A stretch of 64,000 nucleotides of DNA from DASYCK01 sp036500205 (GCA_036500205.1 DASYCK010000172.1:1-64000); one strand, 5' to 3'. Positions 1-9,064 are shown, counted from the first letter of the stretch. Program-made: numbers and translations. The notes: generated by a model from the sequence alone, not told the origin.

Positions 1-1434
1 CAGAGGCGACGGCTCGGCGGGCGATGCGGCAGGCCTGAACGCGGACGCCGTCCGGGGCCGGACGCCGGGGGCGCTCCACGGATGACGGGCGGCAATTACG
101 ATCGCCCCTCCCCCGAGCGCCAGCGCGCCCACCAAGCTCAAGGCGCGCACGGCCGGACGCGCGCGCGGTATCAGCGGTAACTCGTCGGCCGTCGAGACGT
201 AAGCGGACCCGGTGACGGAGCGCTCTTTTTCGGGAAACGTCGAGCTGTCGGGCGGCCGCCCATCGACAGGCCGCGCCACCGGCACGCCGTCGCCGGAGGG
301 GCGCGCACGCCAGGTGTGTCCCACGGAGGCAGGATCGGCCGTCAGTGGATCCAAGATGGGGTCCGCCCCGCGCGCCAGCGCGCTGGTTTCGGTCTGACCC
401 TTCACGCGCGCCGGCGCCGCCCCTGCTCGTTGCGCATCGAGTTGCGCATCGAGAGGAAGCGTGGGCGGCAGCTCGAGGTTCTGCGGCGCGAAGACTTCGC
501 GCATCAGCGCCTCGAGCGCGGCGCCGTCCGCCGTGTAGCCGGGCGCCGCCACCACCGCGGACAGCGCCTCGGCCGTCGAGCCAAATCGATCGACGGCGTT
601 CGCCGCCAGCATGCGACGGACGATCGCTTCGGTCGGCGGTGCCACGCCAACATCGATCGGCAGCAGCGGAACGTGGCAGCGCAGCACCTTCCCGATGATC
701 TCCATCTCGGCGCCGCCTTCGAACAGCCGCCGCCCCGCCAGCGCCTCCCACAGCGTCACCCCCAACGCGAACTGGTCGGTCCGGTGGTCGAGCGGATCGC
801 TGCGCAGCTGCTCTGGCGATGCGTAGGCCAGCTTTCCGCGAATCATGCCCGCCTGCGTCCCCAGACTCTGCGTCATCGCCTTGGCGATCCCGAAATCGGA
901 CAGCTTCACCTCGCCGCCCATGCCGATCAGGATGTTGTGTGGCGACACATCCCGGTGCACGAGGCCCATCGGCTTCTGGGTGTCCCGGTCACGGCGCTCG
1001 TGCACGTAGCGCAGCCCCTTCAGGACCTCGCCCGCGATGTGCAGCGCGAGCTCGAGCGGCAGCAGCCGTCCGCGCTTGTACAGGTTCTGAAGCAACCGGC
1101 GCAGATCGTGCCCATCGACCCGCTCCATGGCGATGTAGTAGCGGCCGGTGTCCCGACCGCCCTCGGCGGACATCTTGTCGAAGTCGTACACGCCCACCAG
1201 GTTGGCGTGCTGAAGCTGCGCAGCCAGGCGCGCCTCGTTCACGAACAGCCGCTCGAGGTCCGAATCGCCCGTGAACGATTCGAGGATGAACTTCAGCGCC
1301 AGCGACTTCACGAAGCCCTGCGGCCCCTCTACACGGGCCGCCCACACCTCGGCCATTCCACCGCGAGCGATGGGCTCGCCGAGGATGTATTTCCCGAGGC
1401 GCTGGCCGGGGCGCACGAAATGATCAGGATTCAT
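1..1434 (-). CDS. Ser/Thr protein kinase (3' end beyond window)
   Basis: Eukaryote-like protein kinase reading leftward out of the window, so the C-terminus is missing (478 codons present, no stop). The start is the ATG at 1434 (MNPDHFVRPGQRL). Kinase landmarks in order: Gly-rich loop (ARGGMAEVWAA, residues 23-33), catalytic Lys in SLALKF (about 48), HRDVSPHN catalytic loop (about 160), DFG (about 179), and YASPEQ in the activation segment (about 206). A Pro/Ala-rich linker follows, then one probable membrane helix near residues 425-450 (GALALGGGAIVIAA), so the kinase faces the cytoplasm with an external tail. The HRDVSPHN form is common in myxobacterial kinases. The target is unknown. The gene is divergent from the copper cluster, so a regulatory link is possible but unproven. 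Confidence 0.9.
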   Translation of the reverse strand, partial: MNPDHFVRPGQRLGKYILGEPIARGGMAEVWAARVEGPQGFVKSLALKFILESFTGDSDLERLFVNEARLAAQLQHANLVGVYDFDKMSAEGGRDTGRYYIAMERVDGHDLRRLLQNLYKRGRLLPLELALHIAGEVLKGLRYVHERRDRDTQKPMGLVHRDVSPHNILIGMGGEVKLSDFGIAKAMTQSLGTQAGMIRGKLAYASPEQLRSDPLDHRTDQFALGVTLWEALAGRRLFEGGAEMEIIGKVLRCHVPLLPIDVGVAPPTEAIVRRMLAANAVDRFGSTAEALSAVVAAPGYTADGAALEALMREVFAPQNLELPPTLPLDAQLDAQRAGAAPARVKGQTETSALARGADPILDPLTADPASVGHTWRARPSGDGVPVARPVDGRPPDSSTFPEKERSVTGSAYVSTADELPLIPRARPAVRALSLVGALALGGGAIVIAARHPWSAPGVRPRTASAFRPAASPAEPSPL

Positions 1435-1523
1435 CGCCGCCCCCAAGTCAAGTCGCGCCCCCGAAGCTCCATGCGCCCCTCCCCTCGATTGACAGCCTCC
1501 GTGACGGCCCTCATGCTGATCCG

Positions 1524-2003
1524 ATGCTCCTTCGGCGAGCGCCCGGATTTGTTGCGGCCCTGACCTTGTTGCCGCTGCTCATCCTCGCGCCCACCCTTCG
1601 CGGCTATACGGCGATGGTCTGTCGCATGACGGGCGCCGTCACGCCGACCGACTGCGCCCCAGCCATCGAGCTGGCCGATCCGGCGGTGCCTTCCTCCGCG
1701 CAAGAACAGGGAGCCGAACAGGGAGCCGAACAGGGAGACGAACAAGGTGACGAACGGGGAGAATCCGGCCCCGGGCGCTGGCTCGACGAGTCGTGCTGCG
1801 ACTTCGTCCGCGTGACCTTCGCCCAGCCGCCGGCAGATGCCGTGACCCGTTTCGAGCATGCGCTCCAGCTCGTCGCTTCGCTGCCCGCGCTCCAGGTGGT
1901 ATCGCGCGCCGTGTGGACCGCGCCGCCGCTGGATCGCGGCGCGCCCGCGCAACCGGGGCTCGGCCCGCCGCGCCGCCTCGTGACCCAGACCTTTCTGATC
2001 TGA
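1524..2003 (+). CDS. hypothetical secreted protein with Cys motifs and an Glu-Gln repeat
   Basis: 159 residues. The N-terminus (residues 8-24) is hydrophobic and looks like a signal peptide or anchor. The mature part has four Cys: MVCRMTG (about 33), TDC (about 44), and an adjacent pair in ESCCDF (about 91-92). A run of five 12-bp DNA repeats encodes EQGA/EQGD units at about residues 61-80. I do not recognise the family. Its position directly ahead of a TolC-like lipoprotein and a multicopper oxidase suggests a periplasmic metal-binding or accessory role, which is inference from context. A 139-bp gap separates it from the next gene. Confidence 0.6.
   Translation: MLLRRAPGFVAALTLLPLLILAPTLRGYTAMVCRMTGAVTPTDCAPAIELADPAVPSSAQEQGAEQGAEQGDEQGDERGESGPGRWLDESCCDFVRVTFAQPPADAVTRFEHALQLVASLPALQVVSRAVWTAPPLDRGAPAQPGLGPPRRLVTQTFLI
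1704..1763 (+). repeat. 12-bp tandem repeat, five copies, inside a coding region
   Basis: The unit GAACAGGGAGCC is repeated in register at 1704, 1716, 1728, 1740 and 1752. The last copies are diverged. The period of 12 keeps the reading frame and yields the EQGA/EQGD stretch of the secreted protein. Confidence 0.85.
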
Positions 2004-2142
2004 ACGGGCCAGGCTTCGTTTGCCGCCGCGGGCGCGTGAGCCGACGCGTCCGCGGGCCAGGTGGGCCCTTCGATCGATCCTTCGTGTGACGGGCCGATCC
2101 GCCGCCTGATTCGTTTTGCCGTTACGCCGTTCAGGAGACGTC

Positions 2143-3599
2143 ATGCTCGCATCAAGCTCGAATCGTCAGCTGCCCGCCCTCGTTGATCGTCGTTCGCCAA
2201 GAACGGGGGGATGGCGCACATCGCACCGGCTGATCCCGGTGACGCTGCTGCTCGTGGTCGGCTGCGGCGGCGTCGAGGCCGCGCGCGGTCACGATCAGGT
2301 GGCGGCGCTGGTCGCCGACCGCGCCGGCGCCCGTACCCGCTGGGAGGCCGGTCCGCCACCGGACGCGCAGATCGCGACCTGGATTCGCGCGCAGCTGGCC
2401 CCTGGGCTCACCCGCCAGACCGCCGTCGAGATCGCGCTGGTGAACAATCCCACCCTGAAGGAGACCTACGAGCACCTGGGCGCATCACAGGCCGACATGG
2501 TGCAGGCCGGCCTGCTGCGCAACCCGACGCTGGGCATCGATCTGGGGTTCGGCAACGGCCCCGTCTCCGAGCTTCGCGGTTCGATCGTGCAGGATTTCCT
2601 CGATCTCTTCGTTCTTCGCACCCGGAAGGACATCGCCCGCGAGCAGTTCGTGGCCGACACGCTGCGGGTGGCGGACGCGGCGCTGCAAGTCGTCGCCGAC
2701 GTCAGCAAGGCGTTCTTCGACGTCCAGGCGGGGATGGCGCTCGTCGATCAACGCGGTCAGTCGCTGGAGACGCTGGCCGTCGCCGCCGCGCTCGTGGAAC
2801 GCCGTCACGACGCGGGCAATGCCACCGATCTGGAGCATGCCGAGGAGACCGCCACCCTGGAGGAGGCGCGGCTCGATCTGGCGCGCGACCAGCTCGAGCT
2901 GGTCGAGCGGCGAGAGCGGCTGAACCGCTGGCTGGGGCTGTCCGGGAGGCGAGCGCCTGGACCTTGCGCGAAGGGCTGTCCGGCGCGCCGGCGGAGCTGC
3001 CCGCGGCGAAGGGGCTCGACGCGGCGGCGATGAAGCAGCGGCTCGACATCGCTGCGTCGACCCAGCAAGCGCGGCTGATGGCGAAGGCGGTCGCGCTGGC
3101 CCGTCAGACGCGGGCCATCGGGCGGCTCGAGATCGGCGTCGACGCCCATCAGGACACCGACGGTCCGCGGGTCATCGGACCAAACCTGGTCGTCGAGCTT
3201 CCGCTGTTCGATCAGCGCCAGGCCACCATCGCGCGCCTGGAGGCAGAGCGGCGCGAGGCGGAGCGGCGCCGCGAGCGGGTCATCATCGACGCCCACGCGG
3301 AGGTGCGGGTCGCCTTGGCGCAGCTGACCAGCGCCCGCGACGTGGTGGCCCACTACCAACGAACGTTGTTGCCGCTGCGGCGGTCCATCGTCGAGCTGAC
3401 CCAGGAGGCCTACAACGGCATGTTCGTCGGCGCGCCGCGCCTGCTGGCGGCGAAGCGGGCCGAGCTCGACGCCTCCCGCGGCTACGTCGAGGCGCTGCGC
3501 GCTTACTGGTCGGCGAGCGCCGAGCTCGAGCGAGCGGTGGGCGGCCGCCTGGGAACGACTCACGCCGACGCGGTGACCACCGCCCAAAGGACGAAGTGA
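2143..3599 (+). pseudogene. TolC/CusC-family outer-membrane efflux lipoprotein, frameshifted
   Basis: The start is the ATG at 2143 behind AGGAGACGTC. Residues 28-46 form a lipoprotein signal ending in LLVVGC. The first frame carries the N-terminal OEP half (LTRQTAVEIALVNNPTLKE, QAGLLRNPTLGIDLGFG) and runs to LNRWLGLSG at about 2946. It then turns to nonsense and stops at 3033. The continuation is one frame over, from EASAWTLREGL through ELPLFDQRQATIARLEAE to the stop at 3599. One missing G in the GGG run at 2944-2946 would join the halves into about 485 residues, the usual family size. The break is therefore a real mutation or a sequencing or assembly error. The partner oxidase follows at once, suggesting copper or other metal efflux. 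No RND pump or adaptor gene is present nearby. Confidence 0.8.
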
Positions 3600-3601
3600 C
3601 C

Positions 3602-4942
3602 ATGAGCAAGCACGACGAGAAAAACGAGGGCGCCGTTCGAAGACGCGATCTGTTCAAGACGGGGGCGGTCGGCCTGGCGGGGGGGGCTCTGCTGCTCGGC
3701 GCGGGCCCCGCGCACGGGGCGCCTCCGCGCCCCATCGCCGAACGCTCCCGTCGGCTACCGCCCGGACAGCCCGGACGCGACTATCTTCCGGTCGTCGTAC
3801 CGAACGGCACCAAGGCGCCGTTCAAGCTCGTCGACGGGGTGAAGGTGTTTCACCTGATCGCCGAGGAGGTCGAGCACGAGTTCTTGCCCGGCCTGAAGGC
3901 GAAGTGCTGGGGCTACAACGGCAGCGTGCACGGTCCCCTGCTCGAGGCGGTCGAGCACGATAACGTGCGTATCTACGTCACCAACAAGCTCCCCGCCGCC
4001 ACCACCGTGCACTGGCACGGCGCGCGGCTCCCCAACGGCATGGACGGCGTCGGCGGACTGACCCAGAAGCCGATCGCGCCTGGCGAGACCTTCAAGTACG
4101 AGTTCACGCTGCGCCAGACCGGGACGCTGATGTACCACTCGCACCACGACGAGATGACGCAGATGGGGATGGGCATGACGGGAATGTTCGTCGTGCATCC
4201 CCGCCGTCCGCGGCAGACCGTCGACCGCGACTACGCCATCATGCTGCACGAATGGCGGATCGATCCGGGGGCGCGCCGGCCGAACCCGCTGGAGATGACG
4301 GATTTCAACGTGCTGACGATGAACGCCAAGGCCTTCCCCGGCACGGCGCCGCTGCTGGCGAAGACCGGCGACCGGGTGCGCCTGCGCATCGGCAACCTGA
4401 GCGCGATGGACCACCACCCCATTCACCTGCACGGTCACCACTTCATGATCACCGAGACCGACGCCGGCCCGATCCCCGAATCGGCGCGCTGGCCCGAGAC
4501 CACGGTGCTGGTCCCCACCGGCAGCACCCGCACCGTCGAGTTCGTCGCCGATGTCCCTGGAGACTGGGCGATGCACTGCCACATGACGCATCACCTGATG
4601 AACCAGATGGGTCACGGCATCCCCAACATGATCGGCGTCGACACGACCGCCGTCGACCAGCGCATCCGCAAGCTCGTCCCGGGCTACATGGCCATGGGCG
4701 CGACCGGGATGGCGGACATGGCCGGCATGGACATGGCCGTACCCAGGAACAGCGTCTCCATGGTGGCCGGGCGGGGAAAGTTCGACGTCATCACCATGGG
4801 GGGGATGTTCACGATCCTGAAGACGCGCGACGCGCTGGTCGAGGGGAAGGACCCGGACTGGTACGTCGCCCCCGCCGATACGCTGGCGACGAACGCCACC
4901 GAAGCGGAGCTGGCGCGCGACGGAATCGCCACCAAGACCTGA
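3602..4942 (+). CDS. Tat-exported multicopper oxidase (CopA/laccase-like)
   Basis: 446 residues. The twin-arginine signal is RRRDLFKTGAVGLAGGALLL (about residues 13-32). All copper ligand segments are visible: HWHGARLP (about 136), MYHSHHD (about 177), HPIHLHGHH (about 273) and HCHMTHHLMNQM (about 324). The last has the His-Cys-His with downstream His and Met of a type-1 site plus the trinuclear cluster ligands. The C-terminus has a Met-rich patch (MGATGMADMAGMDMA), typical of enzymes that handle cuprous copper. The start could be GTG 3596, which overlaps the preceding stop, or ATG 3602. I chose ATG, with AAAGG at 3586-3590 as ribosome site. The likely role is periplasmic Cu(I) oxidation and copper tolerance. 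Confidence 0.93.
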   Translation: MSKHDEKNEGAVRRRDLFKTGAVGLAGGALLLGAGPAHGAPPRPIAERSRRLPPGQPGRDYLPVVVPNGTKAPFKLVDGVKVFHLIAEEVEHEFLPGLKAKCWGYNGSVHGPLLEAVEHDNVRIYVTNKLPAATTVHWHGARLPNGMDGVGGLTQKPIAPGETFKYEFTLRQTGTLMYHSHHDEMTQMGMGMTGMFVVHPRRPRQTVDRDYAIMLHEWRIDPGARRPNPLEMTDFNVLTMNAKAFPGTAPLLAKTGDRVRLRIGNLSAMDHHPIHLHGHHFMITETDAGPIPESARWPETTVLVPTGSTRTVEFVADVPGDWAMHCHMTHHLMNQMGHGIPNMIGVDTTAVDQRIRKLVPGYMAMGATGMADMAGMDMAVPRNSVSMVAGRGKFDVITMGGMFTILKTRDALVEGKDPDWYVAPADTLATNATEAELARDGIATKT

Positions 4943-4977
4943 CTTACATTTCGGCGAATTCCGCCTAGATTCACGGC

Positions 4978-6318
4978 GTGAAAACGATCCCGCCGATCCT
5001 GATGGCGTTGGCGAGCCTGCTCCCCGGCGCGCGTCGAACGGACGCGAAGGAGGCGGCCGCCGCCGCGCCACAGCCCCCCTTCGCCGACTATCGCGGCCAG
5101 GTGCCCGGCACGAGTCACCTGATTCGCGTGGCCGATCTGCCCGCGCCGGATCCCGCCCGATCGATCGACAACGGACCGCACCTGGTCAAGCGCCCCAAGA
5201 ACGCCTGGCCGCAGGCGCCCGCCGGTTTCAAGGTCGACCTGTACGCCGAGGGGCTGTCTAACCCGCGGCTGATTCGCGTCGCGCCGAACGGAGATGCCTT
5301 CATCGCCGAGAGCAAGAACGACACGATCAGGGTGCTGCGGGGCGTGACGGCCGATGGAAAGGCCGCGCAGTCCGATACGTACGCGCGAGGACTGAACGAG
5401 CCGTTCGGCATCGCGTTCTATCCGAGCGGTCCCGGCGTCGAGCCGCGCTGGCTGTACGTGGCGAACACCGGCTCCGTCGTGCGCTTTCCGTACAGGAGCG
5501 GCGATGTTCACGCACGGACCGCGCCCCAGGTCGTGGTCCCCGATCTACCGGGCGGCGGCTTGCTGCGCGGGGGAGGGCACTGGACCCGCGATCTGGCGTT
5601 CTCGCGTGGCGACAAGAAGCTGTTCGTGTCGGTGGGCTCGCACTCCAACGTCGACGATCCCGACACGACGAAGGCGGAGTTTCATCGCGCCGACATCCTC
5701 GAGTTCAAGCTCGACGGCAGCGGCCTGCTCGACGGAGGAAGCCCGCGCGTCTTCGCCAGCGGCATCCGCAACGCCGTCGGTATCGCCATCCATCCGCGCA
5801 CCGGCGCGCTGTGGGCGTCGGTGAACGAGCGCGACCTGCTGGGAGACAACCTGGTCCCCGACTACATCACCACCGTGGCCGACGGCGGCTTCTACGGCTG
5901 GCCCTGGTTCTACATCGGCGGCCACCCCGATCCGCGCCACGCCGGCAAGCACCCCGAGCTGCGAGCGAAGGTGATCGTGCCCGATGTGCTGCTGCAGCCG
6001 CACTTCGCCTCGCTGGAGATGTGCTTCTACGAGGCGACGCAATTTCCTGCGGCGTACCACGGCGACATCTTCGCGGCCGAGCACGGCTCGTGGAACCGGC
6101 ACGTCCGCACCGGCTACGAGGTGATCCGCGTCCCCCTGCACGGCCAGGATCGGGCGTCGGGCGCTTACGAGGACTTCCTGACCGGCTTCGTGACCGAGAA
6201 CGGCGACGTATGGGGGCGCCCGGTCGGCGTGGCGGTGGCGAAGGACGGGGCGTTGCTGGTCACCGATGACGGCGGCGACTCCGTCTGGCGGGTCACCTCC
6301 GTCCAGAAATGGCCGTGA
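4978..6318 (+). CDS. PQQ-dependent sugar dehydrogenase family (sorbosone dehydrogenase-like)
   Basis: 446 residues with a GTG start at 4978 and a short hydrophobic leader (IPPILMALASLLPGA) for export. The body is a beta-propeller of the soluble glucose/sorbosone dehydrogenase family: LSNPRLIRVAPNGDAFIAES, LNEPFGIAFYPSG, FASGIRNAVGIAIHP, DGGFYGWPWFYIG, FAAEHGSWNR and GRPVGVAVAKDGALLVTDD. Such enzymes oxidise sugars in the periplasm with PQQ and calcium. Substrate and cofactor are inferred from family only, and no pqq genes are seen. It sits 35 bp after the multicopper oxidase on the same strand, so the two are probably co-transcribed and pass electrons in the same compartment. Confidence 0.85.
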   Translation: MKTIPPILMALASLLPGARRTDAKEAAAAAPQPPFADYRGQVPGTSHLIRVADLPAPDPARSIDNGPHLVKRPKNAWPQAPAGFKVDLYAEGLSNPRLIRVAPNGDAFIAESKNDTIRVLRGVTADGKAAQSDTYARGLNEPFGIAFYPSGPGVEPRWLYVANTGSVVRFPYRSGDVHARTAPQVVVPDLPGGGLLRGGGHWTRDLAFSRGDKKLFVSVGSHSNVDDPDTTKAEFHRADILEFKLDGSGLLDGGSPRVFASGIRNAVGIAIHPRTGALWASVNERDLLGDNLVPDYITTVADGGFYGWPWFYIGGHPDPRHAGKHPELRAKVIVPDVLLQPHFASLEMCFYEATQFPAAYHGDIFAAEHGSWNRHVRTGYEVIRVPLHGQDRASGAYEDFLTGFVTENGDVWGRPVGVAVAKDGALLVTDDGGDSVWRVTSVQKWP

Positions 6319-6342
6319 CGCGGCATTGTTGGGACTGAAGGG

Positions 6343-6385
6343 GCCATTTCAGCCACGATAGTCGGCCGCCATGGCGAAATGGTCT
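6343..6385 (+). other. inverted repeat in the 229-bp ilvB leader
   Basis: GGCCATTTC at 6343-6351 pairs with GAAATGGTC at 6377-6385 (one G-T). The 229 bp between the dehydrogenase and ilvB is visibly less GC-rich than its surroundings and contains no open frame. The hairpin could end the upstream transcript or act in the ilvB leader. I see no leader peptide rich in Ile/Leu/Val codons. Confidence 0.3.
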
Positions 6386-6547
6386 CTCGATCAGCATGAT
6401 TTCTACTATGAAGCCAGGCCAAGCACGAGAACATCGCGTCATTCGGCCCATTGGAGGCGACGTAGGCGGCGGTGTGTTCGAAACGGGTAGACAAATGCCC
6501 ATGATCTGGCTAGGCTGTCCCGTGTCTCAAACCAAAGGAGTTCCGTC

Positions 6548-8359
6548 GTGACATCACCGCGCTCGTCCGCCGCTCAAAGCCTACGCCCCGTCGACAAGTC
6601 CTCTTACGCGTCTTCGACCGCCGTCGTGACGCCGAAGACCGGACCAGTCACGGTTGTGTCCACGGGCGCCGAGAAGCTGATTCGCTGCCTCGAGCGAGAG
6701 GGTGTCGAGTACGTGTTCGGACTGTCGGGCGGCGCGGCCATGCCGATCTTCGATGCGCTCGTCGACTCGAAGATCAAGCTGATCCTGGTCCGCCACGAGC
6801 AGGGCGCGACCCACATGGCCGATGGCTACGCCCGCTCGACCGGCAAGCCAGGCGTCGTGCTCGTGACGTCGGGCCCCGGCGCGACCAACACGGTCACCGG
6901 GCTGCTGACGGCGCTGATGGACTCGGTGCCGATGATCGTCCTCACCGGTCAGACCATCTCGCCGATGCTGGGCAAGGACGCCTTCCAGGAAGCGGACGTC
7001 ACGGGCATCACCTACCCGGTCGTGAAGCATTCGTACCTGGTCAAGAACGCGAACGACATCCCCCGCATCGCCCGCGAGGCGTTCTACCTGGCGACGAGCG
7101 GCCGCCCCGGCCCGGTCCTCATCGACCTGCCCAAGGACATCACCTCGGGCCCCTGCACGGCCGACTTCGTCGAGGAGGTCGATCTGCCCGGGTACAATCC
7201 CCCCGGCAAGGCCGATCCGGCCCTGTTGAAGAAGGCGGCCGCGCTGCTGGCGCGCGCGAAGAAGCCGGTGCTGTACGTCGGCCATGGCGCCGTCATCTCG
7301 GGCGCCGGTCCCGCGATCATGAAGCTGGCGGAGAAGCTTCAGGCGCCCATCGTCAACACCTTGCTCGGCAAGGGGGCCTGCCCCGAGGATCATCCGCTGC
7401 ACCAGGGGATGCTGGGCATGCACGGGACCGCGTACGCGAACAAGGCGGTCATGAACTGCGACAGCATCTTCGCCATCGGCGCGCGCTGGGATGATCGCAT
7501 CACCGGCAAGCTGTCCGAGTTCTGCGTGGGGGCGAGCAAGATCCACGTCGACATCGACGTGGCCGAGTTCAACAAAATCGTCCGCCCCGACGTCTCGATC
7601 GCGGCCGACGCGAAGCTGGCCATCGAGGACCTGCTGCCGCTGGTCGAGAAGTGCGACAGCGAAGCGTGGCTGGAAGAGCTGGAAGGCTATCGCAAGCAGT
7701 ACCCGCTGAAGTACGGGAAGAAGGGGGGCCTGCGGGCGCAGCTGGTGCTCGACCGGCTGGACAAGCTGGGCGGGCGCGACTGCATCCTGACCACCGACGT
7801 CGGCCAGCATCAGATGTGGGCGGCGCAGTTCTGCCGCACCACCAAGAACCGGCACTGGCTGTCGTCCGGGGGCGCGGGCACGATGGGCTACGGCTTCCCC
7901 GCGGCGATCGGCGCGCAGTTCGCGAACCCCGACAAGAAGGTCTGGTGCATCGTCGGCGACGGCGGCTTCCAGATGACCTTGGCCGAGCTGGCCACGGCGG
8001 CCATCCACAAGCTTCCGGTCAAGATCCTGATCATCAACAACTCGTACCTGGGCATGGTTCGCCAGTGGCAAGAGCTGTTCTTCGACAACCGGCTGTCGGG
8101 CGTCGACCTGGAGGGCAACCCGGATTTCGTGAAGCTGGCGGGTGCTTACGGCATCAAGGCCTGGCGCGTGCGGCGTCCGGCCGAGGTCGACCGGGTCCTG
8201 AAGGCGGCCATGGAATGGAACGAGGGTCCTTGCCTGGTCGAGGCCGAGGTCATGAAGGAGGACAACGTCTTCCCGATGATTCCGGCGGGCGCCGCGCTGA
8301 AGGACATGATCATCGATCGCCCGAAGCACAAGATGGAGAAGCCAACAGGGAGCACGTAG
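6548..8359 (+). CDS. ilvB: acetolactate synthase, large catalytic subunit
   Basis: 603 residues. The GTG start at 6548 has an excellent ribosome site AAAGGAG seven bases upstream. The thiamine-diphosphate enzyme condenses pyruvate to acetolactate, the first common step to valine and leucine, or makes acetohydroxybutyrate for isoleucine. Family signatures: the activating Glu in LVRHEQGATHMADGYAR (about 84), TSGPGATN, and the ThDP/Mg motif beginning GDGGFQM (about 470) and ending NNSYLGMVRQWQ. An N-terminal extension of about 38 residues precedes STGAEKLIRCLEREGVEYVF, longer than in E. coli. The regulatory subunit follows 133 bp downstream across a structured repeat. The stop codon lies inside a hairpin. 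Confidence 0.97.
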   Translation: MTSPRSSAAQSLRPVDKSSYASSTAVVTPKTGPVTVVSTGAEKLIRCLEREGVEYVFGLSGGAAMPIFDALVDSKIKLILVRHEQGATHMADGYARSTGKPGVVLVTSGPGATNTVTGLLTALMDSVPMIVLTGQTISPMLGKDAFQEADVTGITYPVVKHSYLVKNANDIPRIAREAFYLATSGRPGPVLIDLPKDITSGPCTADFVEEVDLPGYNPPGKADPALLKKAAALLARAKKPVLYVGHGAVISGAGPAIMKLAEKLQAPIVNTLLGKGACPEDHPLHQGMLGMHGTAYANKAVMNCDSIFAIGARWDDRITGKLSEFCVGASKIHVDIDVAEFNKIVRPDVSIAADAKLAIEDLLPLVEKCDSEAWLEELEGYRKQYPLKYGKKGGLRAQLVLDRLDKLGGRDCILTTDVGQHQMWAAQFCRTTKNRHWLSSGGAGTMGYGFPAAIGAQFANPDKKVWCIVGDGGFQMTLAELATAAIHKLPVKILIINNSYLGMVRQWQELFFDNRLSGVDLEGNPDFVKLAGAYGIKAWRVRRPAEVDRVLKAAMEWNEGPCLVEAEVMKEDNVFPMIPAGAALKDMIIDRPKHKMEKPTGST

Positions 8360-8379
8360 GGGGCACGCCCCCCTACGTG
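8353..8379 (+). terminator. hairpin overlapping the ilvB stop codon
   Basis: CACGTAGGGGG at 8353-8363 pairs over 11 bp with CCCCCTACGTG at 8369-8379 around a five-base loop. The TAG stop of ilvB (8357-8359) is in the left arm. There is no T-tract. It may attenuate or protect the ilvB message ahead of ilvN. Confidence 0.5.
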
Positions 8380-8400
8380 ACCCCCCATTCCTGAGGGGCC

Positions 8401-8455
8401 GGCCCGGCTGAGCCGGGCCTCCCTGGGCTTGGACTCGTGCCTTACGGCGCTCTGA
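8401..8455 (+). repeat. dispersed 3'-UTR repeat, copy A (after ilvB)
   Basis: The core has two hairpins. GGCCCGGC/GCCGGGCC (8401-8419, loop TGA) is followed by TCCC and CTTGGACTCG. Then GTGCC/GGCGC (about 8437-8450) is followed by TCTGA. The same layout recurs at 44751-44808 and 54294-54351 on the minus strand, each 40-60 nt after a stop codon and in sense orientation to that gene. Between the hairpin at the stop codon and this core there is another CCCCCC run (8381-8386). Confidence 0.7.
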
Positions 8456-8492
8456 CTTCGTAGCAAAAACAACGTTCTTGTGAGGTTTTGAG

Positions 8493-9023
8493 ATGACGGC
8501 TACTGCTTTGAATTTGCCCGCTTCGATTGCTCCTCCGGTTCATACGATTTCGATCTTGGTGCGGAACAAGCCGGGGGTCCTGGTTCGGGTGGCCTTGGTG
8601 TTCTCGCGGCGGGGATACAACATCGAGAGCCTGGTGGTCAGCCCGGACGTCGCCGACGGCGAGTTCTCGCGCATGAGCATCACCTGCAGCGGCGAGCTGG
8701 AGACGCTGGAGCAGATCATCAAGCAGTGCACGAAGCTGATCGACGTCGTGCACGCGATCGATCACACCGGCAAGGCGGTGATCGAGACGGAGATCGCGCT
8801 CGTCAAGGTGACCTGCCCGCTCGATCGGCGCACCGAGATCCTGCAGATCGCCGAGCAGTACAACGGAAAGATCGTCGACTACGGCACCGACTCGCTGATC
8901 GTGCGCATGTACGGCAGCAGCGACAAGCTGGACGCGTTCATCTCGCTGATGCGGCAGTTCGAGATCACCGAGCTCGTTCGCTCGGGCAAGATCCTGATGG
9001 CCCGTGGCAACGAGACGACGTAG
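8493..9023 (+). CDS. ilvN: acetolactate synthase, small regulatory subunit
   Basis: 176 residues, ATG at 8493. An ACT domain opens with HTISILVRNKPGVLVRVALVFSRR and continues GYNIESLVV, the valine-binding half that confers feedback inhibition. The second half (LVKVTCPLDRRTEILQIAEQ, DSLIVRMYGSSDKLDAFI) is the C-terminal regulatory domain. Length matches the long IlvH/IlvN type. About 20 N-terminal residues precede the ACT domain. It pairs with the catalytic subunit upstream on the same strand. Confidence 0.97.
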   Translation: MTATALNLPASIAPPVHTISILVRNKPGVLVRVALVFSRRGYNIESLVVSPDVADGEFSRMSITCSGELETLEQIIKQCTKLIDVVHAIDHTGKAVIETEIALVKVTCPLDRRTEILQIAEQYNGKIVDYGTDSLIVRMYGSSDKLDAFISLMRQFEITELVRSGKILMARGNETT

Positions 9024-9038
9024 TCCGACCGGGACGGG

Positions 9039-9064
9039 CCGCGTCGGATCACGATTCGACGCGG
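9039..9064. terminator. bidirectional terminator-like hairpin between ilvN and hslU
   Basis: CCGCGTCG at 9039-9046 pairs with CGACGCGG at 9057-9064, with three further pairs inside (one G-T) around loop CACG. It lies in the 48-bp gap between two convergent genes, where a shared terminator is expected. Confidence 0.55.

Noticed and set aside
6319..6547. Ile/Leu/Val attenuator leader peptide or T-box before ilvB
   Set aside because: No short frame rich in branched-chain codons, no T-box consensus, and only one modest hairpin.
6581..8329. 582-codon minus-strand frame across ilvB
   Set aside because: Antisense shadow of acetolactate synthase. The composition is that of reversed codons (His/Arg/Asp/Gln-rich).
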